From positions 558,001-622,000 of the forward strand of contig NZ_JARQXA010000002.1 in assembly GCF_029543155.1 (NCBI RefSeq): a stretch of DNA of 64,000 nt. The letters run 5' to 3'. The notes below the pieces were generated by a model. It had not been told where the DNA came from and did not search any database. It saw only the letters and a program-made list of their open reading frames with translations. Below, one piece after another: positions 35,157 to 42,918 of the stretch. The stretch is from Sphingomonas sp. HITSZ_GF (GTDB lineage: Bacteria; Pseudomonadota; Alphaproteobacteria; Sphingomonadales; Sphingomonadaceae). The translations under genes were made by a program, and so were the position numbers. The first letter of the stretch is position 1. Every line of letters begins with the position of its first letter.

Positions 35157-35852
35157 TTAGAAGGGGCTGATCACGGAGAAGAATCGGCTCAGCCAGCCCT
35201 GGCGGCTGGCGCGGGCGACGTCGCCCTTGCCGGTATAGGCGATGCGGGCATCGGCGACGCGCGTCGAGAGCACGCGGTTGTTCGCGTCGATATCGGCGAC
35301 GCGCACGATGCCCTTGATCTGGACGAACTCGTCGCCGCGATTGAGCGTCACGCGCTTCTGGCCCTGCACCAGCATCGTGCCGTTCGGATAGACCGCGGCA
35401 ACGGTGACGCTGATCTCGCCCGACAGCGCATTGGCCTGGTCGGCGGTGCCGGTGCCGTTGAAGTTGCGCTTGCCACTGACGCTGGCATCGCTTTCCTTGA
35501 ACAGCGAGAGCGCGCCGGTGCTCGGCGGGGCGACGCTGAAGCCGCCCGAGCTGTCGAGCTTGGTGCCCGCCGACTTGGAGGCGGCGGTCTTCTCGACCAG
35601 CAGGATCGACAGCGGATCGCCGACACGGCGGGCACGCTGGCCCTCGTAGAGCGCGGCATAGCCGTCGCTCGCCTGGAAGATGCTGCCATTGGCGGGCGCA
35701 GGCGCGGGCGTCGCGGCGGGAAGCGTCACGGAGAAATCCTCCTTCTGCTTCTTCTTGCCGATGCCGAGGAACTGCGCCTTGGCGGGCGTGGCGGTGAGGG
35801 CGAGGCCGGCGGCGATCAGCGCGCCGGTGGCGAGGCCGGTGAGGAACTTCAT
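35157..35852 (-). CDS. flgH: Flagellar L-ring protein FlgH lacking a lipobox cysteine
   Basis: Outer-membrane L ring subunit, 231 residues. The signal peptide (about 1-27) ends in TPAKAQ, a signal peptidase I type site. The protein contains no cysteine at all, while most FlgH proteins are lipoproteins. The body is typical: YAALYEGQRARRVGDPLSILLVE, GTGTADQANALSGEISVTV and VRVADIDANNRVLSTRVADARIAY in short pieces. The ATG at 35852 starts the signal peptide; an in-frame start 10 codons upstream is less likely. Confidence 0.93.
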   Translation of the reverse strand: MKFLTGLATGALIAAGLALTATPAKAQFLGIGKKKQKEDFSVTLPAATPAPAPANGSIFQASDGYAALYEGQRARRVGDPLSILLVEKTAASKSAGTKLDSSGGFSVAPPSTGALSLFKESDASVSGKRNFNGTGTADQANALSGEISVTVAAVYPNGTMLVQGQKRVTLNRGDEFVQIKGIVRVADIDANNRVLSTRVADARIAYTGKGDVARASRQGWLSRFFSVISPF

Positions 35853-35862
35853 CGCGCGGCCC

Positions 35863-36651
35863 TCAGATGTTCTGGTTGACATATTTGAGCATCTCGTCGG
35901 TCGCCGAGATCATCTTCGAGTTCACCTCATAGGCGCGCTGGGTCTCGATCATGTCGACCAGCTCCTCGACGACGTTGACGTTCGAGCCTTCGAGCATGCC
36001 CTGGCGGACCGTGCCGCGGCCATCGACGCCGGCATTGCCCAGCGCGACGGTGCCGCTCGCGGGCGTCTCGATCAGGTAATTGTCGCCCATCGCCTGCAGG
36101 CCCGCCGGATTGGGGAAGCTGGCGATCTGGATCTGGCCGATCTGGGTGAGGTCGGTCTGGTTCGGCATCTGCGCCGAGACGGTGCCGTCGGTGCCGACGG
36201 TGACCGAGATCGCGCCCTCCGGGATGGTGACGCCCGGCATCACCTGATAGCCTTCCGAGGTGACCAGCTGGCCTTCGGCCGAGCGCGAGAAATTGCCCGC
36301 GCGGGTATAGCCCAGCCCGCCGCCCGGCAGCTGCACCTGGAAATAGCCGTTGCCGTCGATCGCCATGTCGAGGCCGTTGCCGGTCGTCTGGAGCGAACCC
36401 TGGGTCTCGAGGCGCTGCGTCCCCTGGACGCGCACGCCGGTGCCGAGGTTGAGGCCGGTCGCGTACTTGGTCTCCGCGGTCGAGGCGGCGCCCGGCGCGG
36501 TGACGACCTGATAGGCGAGCGTCTGGAAGCTGGCGCGGTCCTTCTTGAACGCCGTGGTGTTCACGTTCGCCAGGTTGTTCGAGATGACCCGCATGCGCGT
36601 ATCCTGAGCGTCGAGGCCCGTGCGCGCGATGTGCAGTGCTGCCGATCCCAT
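35863..36651 (-). CDS. flgG: Flagellar distal rod protein FlgG
   Basis: Builds the distal rod crossing the P and L rings. It has 262 residues. The N-terminal motif is VISNNLANVNTTAFKKDRA (about 23-41), the central part has the FlgE/F/G core, and the C terminus is EELVDMIETQRAYEVNSKMI followed by the usual MLKYVNQ helix. It lies between flgF and flgH in the operon. Confidence 0.96.
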   Translation of the reverse strand: MGSAALHIARTGLDAQDTRMRVISNNLANVNTTAFKKDRASFQTLAYQVVTAPGAASTAETKYATGLNLGTGVRVQGTQRLETQGSLQTTGNGLDMAIDGNGYFQVQLPGGGLGYTRAGNFSRSAEGQLVTSEGYQVMPGVTIPEGAISVTVGTDGTVSAQMPNQTDLTQIGQIQIASFPNPAGLQAMGDNYLIETPASGTVALGNAGVDGRGTVRQGMLEGSNVNVVEELVDMIETQRAYEVNSKMISATDEMLKYVNQNI

Positions 36652-36666
36652 GGTTCTAACTCCTTA

Positions 36667-37410
36667 TCAGGACGGCATCCGCATCAGCGATGCGGAGCTC
36701 TCGTCCATGTTCTTGGCGTCCTTCAGCAGGCCCGCCTGGACTTCGTAGGCGCGCTGGTTCTCGATCATGTCGACCAGCGCCTGGGTGAGGTTGACGTTCG
36801 ACTGCTCGAGCGAGCCCGACGTCACCTTTGCATCCATGTCCTCGGGCAGCACGCCGCCGCCCTTCACATGGAGGAGATTGTCCAGCCCCTTGGCAGTCTG
36901 CGTGCCGTCGGTGCTGCACAGCTTGATCTTGTCGATCACCTGCGGCTGCGTCGCGTCGCCGCCGCGCGGCACGATCGAGACGGTGCCGTCCTCGGAGATC
37001 GTCACCTTGTCGGCGGGCGGCACGGTGATGGGGCCCCCCGACCCCATCACCGGGAAACCGTCGCCGGTTTCCAGCACGCCCGAGGGCGCGATCGTCAGAT
37101 CGCCGCGCCTCGTATAGGCTTCGGTGCCGTCGGTGGCCTGGACCGCGATCCAGGCGTCGCCGTTCACCGCAACGTCGAGCGGGTTGCCGGTCTGGATCAT
37201 CGTGCCCTTCGTCCGGTCGAAGTCGTTGACTTCCTCCGCGGCGAACTGGCGCGAGTCCATTCCGGTACCCTGAAGGACCAGCCGGTCGAAGCTGACGCGC
37301 TCGGCGCGGAAGCCGATGGTCGAGGCGTTCGCGATGTTGTTCGCGATCGTCGCCTGCGACTGCATCTGGCTCCTGAGCCCCGACATCGCGGTATAGACAA
37401 GCCGGTCCAT
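36667..37410 (-). CDS. flgF: Flagellar proximal rod protein FlgF
   Basis: Proximal rod subunit, 247 residues. It starts MDRLVYTAMSGLRSQMQSQATIANNIANA in short pieces, with the ASTIGFRAERV motif near 30. The C-terminal motif is VNLTQALVDMIENQRAYEVQ. It is shorter than FlgG by 15 residues and lacks the FlgG end motif, which separates the two. Position in the operon agrees. Confidence 0.93.
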   Translation of the reverse strand: MDRLVYTAMSGLRSQMQSQATIANNIANASTIGFRAERVSFDRLVLQGTGMDSRQFAAEEVNDFDRTKGTMIQTGNPLDVAVNGDAWIAVQATDGTEAYTRRGDLTIAPSGVLETGDGFPVMGSGGPITVPPADKVTISEDGTVSIVPRGGDATQPQVIDKIKLCSTDGTQTAKGLDNLLHVKGGGVLPEDMDAKVTSGSLEQSNVNLTQALVDMIENQRAYEVQAGLLKDAKNMDESSASLMRMPS

Positions 37411-37436
37411 GGTTTGCTCCTCCTCAGCCGATCAGA

Positions 37437-38744
37437 TCAGCTGCGGATGTTGAAGATGGTCTGGGACATCTGGCTGGCGGTATCGAGCGCCTTGGCATTC
37501 GCCTGGAAGTTGCGCTGTGCCGCGATCAGATTGACCAGCTCTTCGGTGATGTCGACGTTCGAGCGCTCGATCGCGCCCGACATCAGGCCGCCGAACCCGT
37601 TGGTGCCCGGCTCGCCCAGGCGCGCATCGCCCGAGAAGCCGGTTGCGGCCCAGGTCGAGTTGCCGAGCTGGCGCAGGCCGGCATTGTTGGTGAAGCTGGC
37701 GAGAACGACCTTGCCCAGTGCCTGGGTGTCGCCGTTCGAGAAGCTCGCGGTCACCGTGCCGTCGTCGCCGATGGTCACGCCTTCGATCTGGCCCACCGGC
37801 GAACCGTCCTGGGTGGTCGAGTTCAGGCTGAACGGCGAGCTCACCTGGGTGGTGCCTGCGGTCAGATCGAGCTTGATCACCTGCTCCGAAGTCGCGCCCG
37901 GCGCCAGGAAGCCCATGAAGGTCACCGGCGTGGTCGGGCTCGAGAGCTTGCCCGTGCTGTCGAACTTGAGCTCGAACTGCGAGATCGAGTCGGGATCGTC
38001 GCCGGCATTGAGCTGCTGGTCGCCGACGAACGAATAGACCTTCCAGGTGCTGGTGGCGTCGTCGCCGGTCGGCTTGGTCTCGCGGACGAAATAGTTGGTC
38101 AGCGTCAGCGCGTTGCCGTTCGCGTCATAGATCGTCGTCTGGACCGACTGGTTGTAGGTGGTCGGGTCGAAACGGTCGAACTTGTATTCGGTATCGTCGA
38201 ACTTCGCCGCTTCCGACGGGATCGCCGAGCCGGCATTGAGGTTCAGGCCGAGCTTGACGTTCTCGGTCGCCTCGGGCGTGCCGCTGGTCTGCGGTAGGCG
38301 CAGGCTGACGGTCGAGGAAAGGCCGGTCGCGACCACCGCGCCCGAGCCGTCCACCGGATAGACCTGCAGCTTGTTGCCCTGCGCGTCGACCACATAGCGA
38401 TCGGCATCGACCTGGAAGCTGCCGTTGCGGGTGTAGGCAACGCCGTTGCCGCTCTTCTCGTCGCCCTTGACGATGAAGAAGCCGTCGCCCGAGATCGCGA
38501 CGTCGAGCGCCGACGAGCTCTGGGTGAAGCCGCCCTGGCCGAACTGCTGGCGCACTGCCTTCACGACCACGCCCGAACCGACCATCTGGGTCGGGTTCAT
38601 GTTGGCGGTCGACGCGATGACGTCGGCGAACTGCGTGGTGCTCTTCTTGAAGCCGTTGGTCTGCACGTTCGCAAGGTTGTGCGAGATCGTCGACATGTCG
38701 GTCTGAGCCGCCTGAAGGCCGGAGAGCGAGGTGAAGAAGGACAT
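37437..38744 (-). CDS. flgE: Flagellar hook protein FlgE
   Basis: Main hook subunit, 435 residues. The N-terminal motif is STISHNLANVQTNGFKKS (about 18-35). The large Gly/Thr/Asp-rich central part (about 150-350) forms the outer hook domains, and the C-terminal helix carries DITEELVNLIAAQRNFQANAKAL. AAGGAG lies 9 bases before the ATG. It is preceded by flgD, the hook cap, as usual. Confidence 0.95.
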   Translation of the reverse strand: MSFFTSLSGLQAAQTDMSTISHNLANVQTNGFKKSTTQFADVIASTANMNPTQMVGSGVVVKAVRQQFGQGGFTQSSSALDVAISGDGFFIVKGDEKSGNGVAYTRNGSFQVDADRYVVDAQGNKLQVYPVDGSGAVVATGLSSTVSLRLPQTSGTPEATENVKLGLNLNAGSAIPSEAAKFDDTEYKFDRFDPTTYNQSVQTTIYDANGNALTLTNYFVRETKPTGDDATSTWKVYSFVGDQQLNAGDDPDSISQFELKFDSTGKLSSPTTPVTFMGFLAPGATSEQVIKLDLTAGTTQVSSPFSLNSTTQDGSPVGQIEGVTIGDDGTVTASFSNGDTQALGKVVLASFTNNAGLRQLGNSTWAATGFSGDARLGEPGTNGFGGLMSGAIERSNVDITEELVNLIAAQRNFQANAKALDTASQMSQTIFNIRS

Positions 38745-38771
38745 TTTCCGTTACTCCTTGGAAAAACTGGT

Positions 38772-39485
38772 TCAGCCGACCTGCCAGATGGCGTCGGTGG
38801 TGATGTTGCCTACGCCGGTGACGGAGAGGACGGGCTTGCCGTCCGATCCCATCGAGACCGCGCTCACGGGCGCCCAGACGAGCGGGGCGGACGACACGTT
38901 GCCGGTGCCGTCGGTTGCGATGGTGCTGACGGTGAAGGGGCCGTCGCCGGCGGCTTCGCCGCTGTCGGTGGTGCCGTCCCATTCCCAGGCGACCGCGCCC
39001 GAATCCTGCGCACCCATCTCGATCGTCTTCAGCGTGTTGCCGTCGGCGTCCTTGATGGTCACGGTGACGTTGGTCGCGTCGTCGGCCAGGGCGACTGCGC
39101 CGGCCAGGCCGCCCGAGGTGCGCGGATAGGCAGTCGAGCCTTCGACCAGCACCGTCTTGCCGACATAGCCGATCGCGTCGTTGAGCGAGGTGGTGCTCAG
39201 CTGGCTGGCGATCGTCTTCAGCGTCGAGCTCATCTCGGTGATGCCCGAGAGCGACGAGAACTGCGCCATCTGGGCGACCATCTGGCTGTTGTCGACCGGC
39301 TCGAACGGATCCTGGTTCTTCAGCTGGGCCGTCATCAGCGCCAGGAAGTCCGAAACGTCCATGTCGGTGGTGCCGAGCTGCGACGTGTCGGTGGTGTTGT
39401 TGAGCGTGGTGCCCGTCGTCGACGTGGTGCCCGCATCATAGCGGGTGATCCCCAGGCTCGAGAGGGTGGTATCGAAATCACTCAT
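38772..39485 (-). CDS. flgD: Flagellar hook assembly (cap) protein FlgD
   Basis: Scaffold for hook polymerisation, 237 residues. The N-terminal signature is DFLALMTAQLKNQDPFEPVDNSQMVAQMAQFSS in short pieces (about 45-77). The central part is a FlgD Ig-like/tudor region with TVTIKDADGNTLKTIEMG, and WEWDGTTDSGE. It starts 2 bases after the flgC stop. Confidence 0.95.
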   Translation of the reverse strand: MSDFDTTLSSLGITRYDAGTTSTTGTTLNNTTDTSQLGTTDMDVSDFLALMTAQLKNQDPFEPVDNSQMVAQMAQFSSLSGITEMSSTLKTIASQLSTTSLNDAIGYVGKTVLVEGSTAYPRTSGGLAGAVALADDATNVTVTIKDADGNTLKTIEMGAQDSGAVAWEWDGTTDSGEAAGDGPFTVSTIATDGTGNVSSAPLVWAPVSAVSMGSDGKPVLSVTGVGNITTDAIWQVG

Positions 39486-39487
39486 GT

Positions 39488-39898
39488 TCAGCGACCCAGC
39501 TTGAGGGTGTCGACGATGAGCTGCTTGGCAGTCTGCATCACTTCGACGTTGTTCTGGTAGTTCCGGGCGGTCTCCATCATGTCGACCAGCTCCCGGGTCT
39601 CATCCACGGCGGCTTCCCAGACATTGCCGTCCTTGTCGGCCATGGGGTTGCCGGGATCGTAGCGCTTGGTGGGGTCCGAGCCCGCGGTGACGACCTGCTC
39701 GACATCGACGGTCGACATGCCGCTCGCCTGATCGAAGGCGGTGCGGAACACCGGCTTGATCGTGCGATAGGCAGCGTCCGGGCTCGATGCGACCGTGCCG
39801 ACATTGGCGAGGTTCGAGGCCGTGGTGTTCATCCGCACCAGCTGCGCGCTCATCGCGCGGCCGGAGACCTGGAAGATCGAAAGCGGCTGGTCGCCCAT
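39488..39898 (-). CDS. flgC: Flagellar proximal rod protein FlgC
   Basis: Proximal rod subunit, 136 residues. The N-terminal rod motif is NTTASNLANVGTVAS (near 24-38). The C terminus has RELVDMMETARNYQNNVEVMQTAKQLIVDTL, in the pattern of rod proteins. The NPMADKDGNVW segment, near 80-90, is a FlgC hallmark. It starts 3 bases after flgB. Confidence 0.95.
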   Translation of the reverse strand: MGDQPLSIFQVSGRAMSAQLVRMNTTASNLANVGTVASSPDAAYRTIKPVFRTAFDQASGMSTVDVEQVVTAGSDPTKRYDPGNPMADKDGNVWEAAVDETRELVDMMETARNYQNNVEVMQTAKQLIVDTLKLGR

Positions 39899-39901
39899 CT
39901 C

Positions 39902-40255
39902 TTATTCTCCCTTCAGCGCGCGCGTGATCTGGCCGATGCGGCCGTTCAGGAACGACAGCGTGGTCTGATAGGCGACGGCGTTTTCGGCGAAGGCGGTCTG
40001 CTCGGTCGCCAGCTCGACGGTGTTGCCGTCGGCCGAGGGCTGGAGCGGCACGCGGTAGAGCGTGTTGGCGTCGATCGAGGAGTCGAGCGAGCCGCCGGTC
40101 GCGGTCGCGCTGTTGAGCGCGGCGCGGAAATCGATGTCCTTGGCCTTGTAGCCAGGGGTGGATGCGTTGGCGATGTTCGACGCCAGCATCCCCATGCGCT
40201 GCGAGCGCACGGCAAGCGCTGCGCCATGTACGCCGAATAGGCTGTCGTTGGGCAT
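39902..40255 (-). CDS. flgB: Flagellar proximal rod protein FlgB
   Basis: First gene of the flgBCDEFGHIJKL operon. It has 117 residues. The rod motif is GMLASNIANASTPGYKAKDIDF (about 20-41, in short form), and the C terminus has YQTTLSFLNGRIGQITRALKG. The ATG at 40255 has GGGAGA 7 bases upstream and lies 26 bases after the expected start of a perfect sigma-54 promoter. An upstream in-frame ATG at 40300 would lie in that promoter. Confidence 0.93.
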   Translation of the reverse strand: MPNDSLFGVHGAALAVRSQRMGMLASNIANASTPGYKAKDIDFRAALNSATATGGSLDSSIDANTLYRVPLQPSADGNTVELATEQTAFAENAVAYQTTLSFLNGRIGQITRALKGE

Positions 40256-40291
40256 TGCACGTCTCCCGCACAAAAGGTTCGCGACCTTCCT

Positions 40292-40308
40292 AGCAACCAC
40301 CGTGCCAA
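40292..40308 (-). promoter_or_regulatory. Sigma-54 promoter of the flgB operon
   Basis: On the minus strand the site reads TTGGCACGGTGGTTGCT, which agrees with the sigma-54 consensus YTGGCACGRNNNTTGCW at every defined position. The predicted transcript start is about 40281, leaving a 26-base leader with a good ribosome-binding site before flgB. The NtrC-type activator is probably the flbD-like gene at 49590. Confidence 0.88.
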
Positions 40309-40438
40309 TTTCGCTGGAGACGCCAAAAAACCGCCTTTCCCCTCAGGAGCGGCAAGCGGCGGCAAGGTTTTGCCGGCGTGTCGGCACGCGGTTGCCGGTC
40401 CGGCAGGGCTTGCCGGGCGCTCGCCCTCGCACGGGCAA

Positions 40439-40455
40439 TTGGCCCGCCTCTTGCA
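40439..40455 (+). promoter_or_regulatory. Sigma-54 promoter of the second stator-like operon
   Basis: TTGGCCCGCCTCTTGCA fits the sigma-54 consensus except for C instead of A at position 6 and C instead of purine at position 9. The GG and GC pairs have the required spacing. The predicted transcript start is about 40466, one base before the annotated ATG. This would drive the divergent operon towards flgA. Confidence 0.75.
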
Positions 40456-40466
40456 CCCATGCGGGC

Positions 40467-41135
40467 ATGGATATGAATGTGCTTCCCGCGCTCGGGACCT
40501 TCCTCGATCCGCTTGCGCTCGCCATCGTCGGCGGGGGAACGCTGGCGGGAGCTGTGCTGCGCACCGCGTCGGGCGATCTCGTCCGGGGCGTCGCCGCACT
40601 CGGCACCCTGCCGCGCCGCCGCTTCGACGGCGATCCGCTGGTCGCCCAGGTCGCGGCGCTCACCCGCATCGCGCGCCGCCACGGCGTGATCGCGCTCGAT
40701 CGCTCGAAGATCGCCGACCCGGACATCGCCGCCGCGGTCGCCGCGATCGTCGACGGTGCCGGTCCCAGGGATGTCGAGACGCTGCTCGAGCAGCGCCGCT
40801 GCACCCGCTTCGAGCGCCACCGCGGCGGCTGGGAGCTATGGTCGGGCGCTGCCGAGCTGGCGCCGGCGATGGGCATGGTCGGCACGCTGATCGGCCTGGT
40901 CGGCATGTTCGCCGCGATGAAGGATCCGCAGACGATCGGCGGCGCGATGGCGGTCGCCTTGCTCGCCACGCTCTATGGTGCGCTGCTCGCCAATCTCGTG
41001 CTGCTGCCGATCGCCACCCGGCTCAAGCGCCGCGCGCGCCACGAAGCGCAGGAGCGCCTGCGCCTCCAGCCCGGCCTCGCCGCGCTTGCCGCCGTCGAGC
41101 CCGGCACCGGCACGCTCAAGGAGATCGCGGCGTGA
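40467..41135 (+). CDS. Short MotA/TolQ/ExbB-type proton channel protein
   Basis: A 222-residue membrane protein distinct from MotA at 30392. It has about three spans (about 12-32, 128-150 and 155-182). The conserved channel segment is LAPAMGMVGTLIGLVGMFAAMKDP, then GGAMAVALLATLYGALLANLVLLPIA, in short pieces. This is the MotA/ExbB hallmark pair. MotA usually has four spans. Its position in a sigma-54 flagellar operon before flgA suggests a motor role. The start may be ATG at 40467 or 40473; both sit at the predicted 5' end of the message. Confidence 0.8.
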   Translation: MDMNVLPALGTFLDPLALAIVGGGTLAGAVLRTASGDLVRGVAALGTLPRRRFDGDPLVAQVAALTRIARRHGVIALDRSKIADPDIAAAVAAIVDGAGPRDVETLLEQRRCTRFERHRGGWELWSGAAELAPAMGMVGTLIGLVGMFAAMKDPQTIGGAMAVALLATLYGALLANLVLLPIATRLKRRARHEAQERLRLQPGLAALAAVEPGTGTLKEIAA

Positions 41136-41644
41136 CCGTCCGTCTGAGCGTGTTCGACGAGGACGAGCCCACGCGCGCGCCCTGGCTGGTGACGCTGGCC
41201 GATCTGTCGCTGCTGCTCGTCGGCTTCTTCGTCTTCCTCCAGGCGAGCCAGGTCGATCCCGGCAAGCTCGCCGCGGGCATCCGCGCCGGCTTCGGCGCGA
41301 GCGAGGCCGCGCCGGCGCCGATGCCGGTCGACCTTGCCACCGCTACCGGCTTCGCGCCCGGCTCCGCGCTTCCCGGCGACACCGCCTCGGCGCTCGAATG
41401 GGCGCGCACCGCCGCGCATGACCCGCGCACGCGCCTGCGGATCACCGGCGAAGTCGACGGCACGGCCGCCGATGTCGATCCGCTTACCGGCAGCGGCCCG
41501 ATCCTCGCCGCCGACCGCGCCCGCGCCGTCGCTGCGCTACTCATCCGCAACCACGCGATCGATCCGTCGCGCATCGTGCTTTCCACCGGCCGCGGCCAGC
41601 GCCGCGCCGTCCTCACGCTTGGCTTCGAAGGAGACCGGCCATGA
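41132..41644 (+). CDS. Short MotB-like protein with a degenerate OmpA domain
   Basis: A 170-residue protein starting at GTG 41132 (GTGA overlap with the channel gene). The single span (about 17-36) is WLVTLADLSLLLVGFFVFLQ and carries Asp 24 in the place of the MotB proton-binding residue. The C-terminal part resembles an OmpA domain: LAADRARAVAALLIRNHAIDPSRI, then STGRGQR, in short form. It lacks parts of the usual peptidoglycan-binding core. It probably pairs with the preceding protein as a stator-like unit. It overlaps flgA by four bases. Confidence 0.78.
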   Translation: MTVRLSVFDEDEPTRAPWLVTLADLSLLLVGFFVFLQASQVDPGKLAAGIRAGFGASEAAPAPMPVDLATATGFAPGSALPGDTASALEWARTAAHDPRTRLRITGEVDGTAADVDPLTGSGPILAADRARAVAALLIRNHAIDPSRIVLSTGRGQRRAVLTLGFEGDRP

Positions 41645-42171
41645 TCCTCGCTCTCGCACTCGGCCTCGCCGCCCAGGATTTCCAGTCTGTCGCGGCGCTC
41701 GACACCGTCGTCACCCAGTTCACCGGCAAGCAGGTCGGCGAGCAGGGCGGGGCGATCGCCCCGATCGACCGCCGGCTGAAGCTCGCCGCCTGCGCCGCGC
41801 CCCAGCTCGACTGGCGCAGCGAAACGCATGACGCGGTGGTGATCCGCTGCATGGCGCCGACGTGGAAGATCTTCGTGCCCGTCGCCGCGGTGCCGCGGCC
41901 CAAGGCGGTGCCGGCGGCGCCGATGCCGGCCAATGTCGTCGTCCGCCCTGCCGTGCCGGTGAAGGTCGAGCCGGTGATCAAGCGCGGCGACGCCGTCACG
42001 GTGGAGGCCGGCTCCGAAGGCTTCTCGATCTCGCGCCAGGGCATTGCGATGAACGATGCTCCTCCCGGCGGCCGGATCAGCGTCAAGGTCGACGACAAGC
42101 AGCCGCCGATCCAGGCGATCGCGATCGAGCCCGGCCGTGCCCGCCTGCCGGGCTTCGCCGAAGGCAGCTGA
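41641..42171 (+). CDS. flgA: Flagellar P-ring assembly chaperone FlgA
   Basis: Periplasmic chaperone for FlgI. It has 176 residues. The N terminus is a short signal-like stretch (about 1-11). The C-terminal half carries the SAF-type domain with VIKRGDAVTVEAGSEGFSISRQGIAMNDAPPGGRISVK in short pieces (about 110-150). An early LKLAAC segment matches other FlgA proteins. It follows the MotB-like gene with a four-base overlap. Confidence 0.88.
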   Translation: MILALALGLAAQDFQSVAALDTVVTQFTGKQVGEQGGAIAPIDRRLKLAACAAPQLDWRSETHDAVVIRCMAPTWKIFVPVAAVPRPKAVPAAPMPANVVVRPAVPVKVEPVIKRGDAVTVEAGSEGFSISRQGIAMNDAPPGGRISVKVDDKQPPIQAIAIEPGRARLPGFAEGS

Positions 42172-42181
42172 AATTTTTCCG

Positions 42182-42208
42182 TAAAGCTCGCGTGCCTGCG
42201 GTCGTTTG
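42182..42208 (+). promoter_or_regulatory. Candidate sigma-28 promoter of flgM
   Basis: TAAAGCTC (42182-42189) as -35 and GTCGTTTG (42201-42208) as -10 leave exactly 15 bases between TAAA and the -10. The -35 matches the consensus TAAAGTTT at 6 of 8. The -10 matches only about half of GCCGATAA but shares GTCGTT with the motA site. A flgM promoter read by FliA is common in other bacteria and gives feedback. Confidence 0.5.
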
Positions 42209-42240
42209 AAGCATTGCAGGCACAGCGAGGATTGCAGGCA

Positions 42241-42534
42241 ATGGTGGAATCAATCGGCACGAAGGCAGGCACGGTCACCGACCGTCGCACTGTGCCCGTT
42301 GAACCCGCTGCGAAGGTGGCGGCGCTCCGTCCGGTCGCAAACGACACGCCGGCGGTGCAGAGCGCCGCGGCGGAGATCGCCGGCACGGCCGGCGCGCAGG
42401 CCCCGGTCGATGCCGATCGGGTGGCGCGGATCCGCAAGGCCATCCAGGACAACAAGTTCCCGCTATCGCCGTCGACGATCGCCGATCGGCTGCTCGCCTT
42501 CAAGCTCGATTGGAAGTCCCGTGAACCGTCGTGA
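42241..42534 (+). CDS. flgM: Anti-sigma-28 factor FlgM
   Basis: Binds FliA in the cytoplasm until the hook is finished, then is exported. It has 97 residues: a disordered Ala/Val/Thr-rich N-terminal half, then the FlgM signature DADRVARIRKAIQDNKFPLS and PSTIADRLLAF near the C terminus. The ATG at 42241 follows GAGGATTGCAGGCA. A TTG at 42214 is less likely. It overlaps the FlgN-like gene by 14 bases. Confidence 0.92.
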   Translation: MVESIGTKAGTVTDRRTVPVEPAAKVAALRPVANDTPAVQSAAAEIAGTAGAQAPVDADRVARIRKAIQDNKFPLSPSTIADRLLAFKLDWKSREPS

Positions 42535-42832
42535 AGCGCTCATCGAGGTGATCGAATGCCTCCACGCCGAGATCGCGGCGCTGAAGGCCAACGACGTCGC
42601 CGCGCTCGAAGCGGCCACCCGATCCAAGATCGCCGCGATCGACACGGTCGCGCTCTATGACGGCGAGGCCCCCGGCCCCGAGGTCCGCGAGCTTGCCGCC
42701 GAGGCGCACAAGCTCAACGAGACCTGCCGCATCTATGTGAACCTGATGGCGGCAAATGTTCGCCGCCGCCTGCAAATCCTTTCCGGTCAGCAGGCGCCGT
42801 CCTACAAGGCGGCAGGGTACGCCCTCGCCTGA
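42521..42832 (+). CDS. flgN: FlgN-type flagellar export chaperone
   Basis: A 103-residue, mostly helical, acidic and Ala-rich protein, probably a chaperone for FlgK and FlgL. The pattern is a family-like N-terminal helix (REALIEVIECLHAEIAALKA) and a C-terminal Asn-rich NETCRIYVNLMAANVRRRLQIL. FlgN is weakly conserved, so the call leans on size, helix pattern and the position after flgM. The start is GTG at 42521. Confidence 0.75.
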   Translation: MNRREALIEVIECLHAEIAALKANDVAALEAATRSKIAAIDTVALYDGEAPGPEVRELAAEAHKLNETCRIYVNLMAANVRRRLQILSGQQAPSYKAAGYALA

Positions 42833-42862
42833 AAGGGCATGGCTAACCCCCATTAACCAGAA

Positions 42863-42879
42863 CTGGCACGGTCCTTGCT
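42863..42879 (+). promoter_or_regulatory. Sigma-54 promoter of the transglycosylase-flhA-fliA operon
   Basis: CTGGCACGGTCCTTGCT agrees with the sigma-54 consensus at every defined position. The predicted start is about 42890, giving a leader of about 29 bases before the ATG at 42919. It lies just after the FlgN-like gene. Expression of fliA from this promoter would place sigma-28 below sigma-54 in the hierarchy. Confidence 0.87.
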
Positions 42880-42918
42880 GCGATAGCCCCGAATAAGGGC
42901 AATCCGGATCAGGACTAG

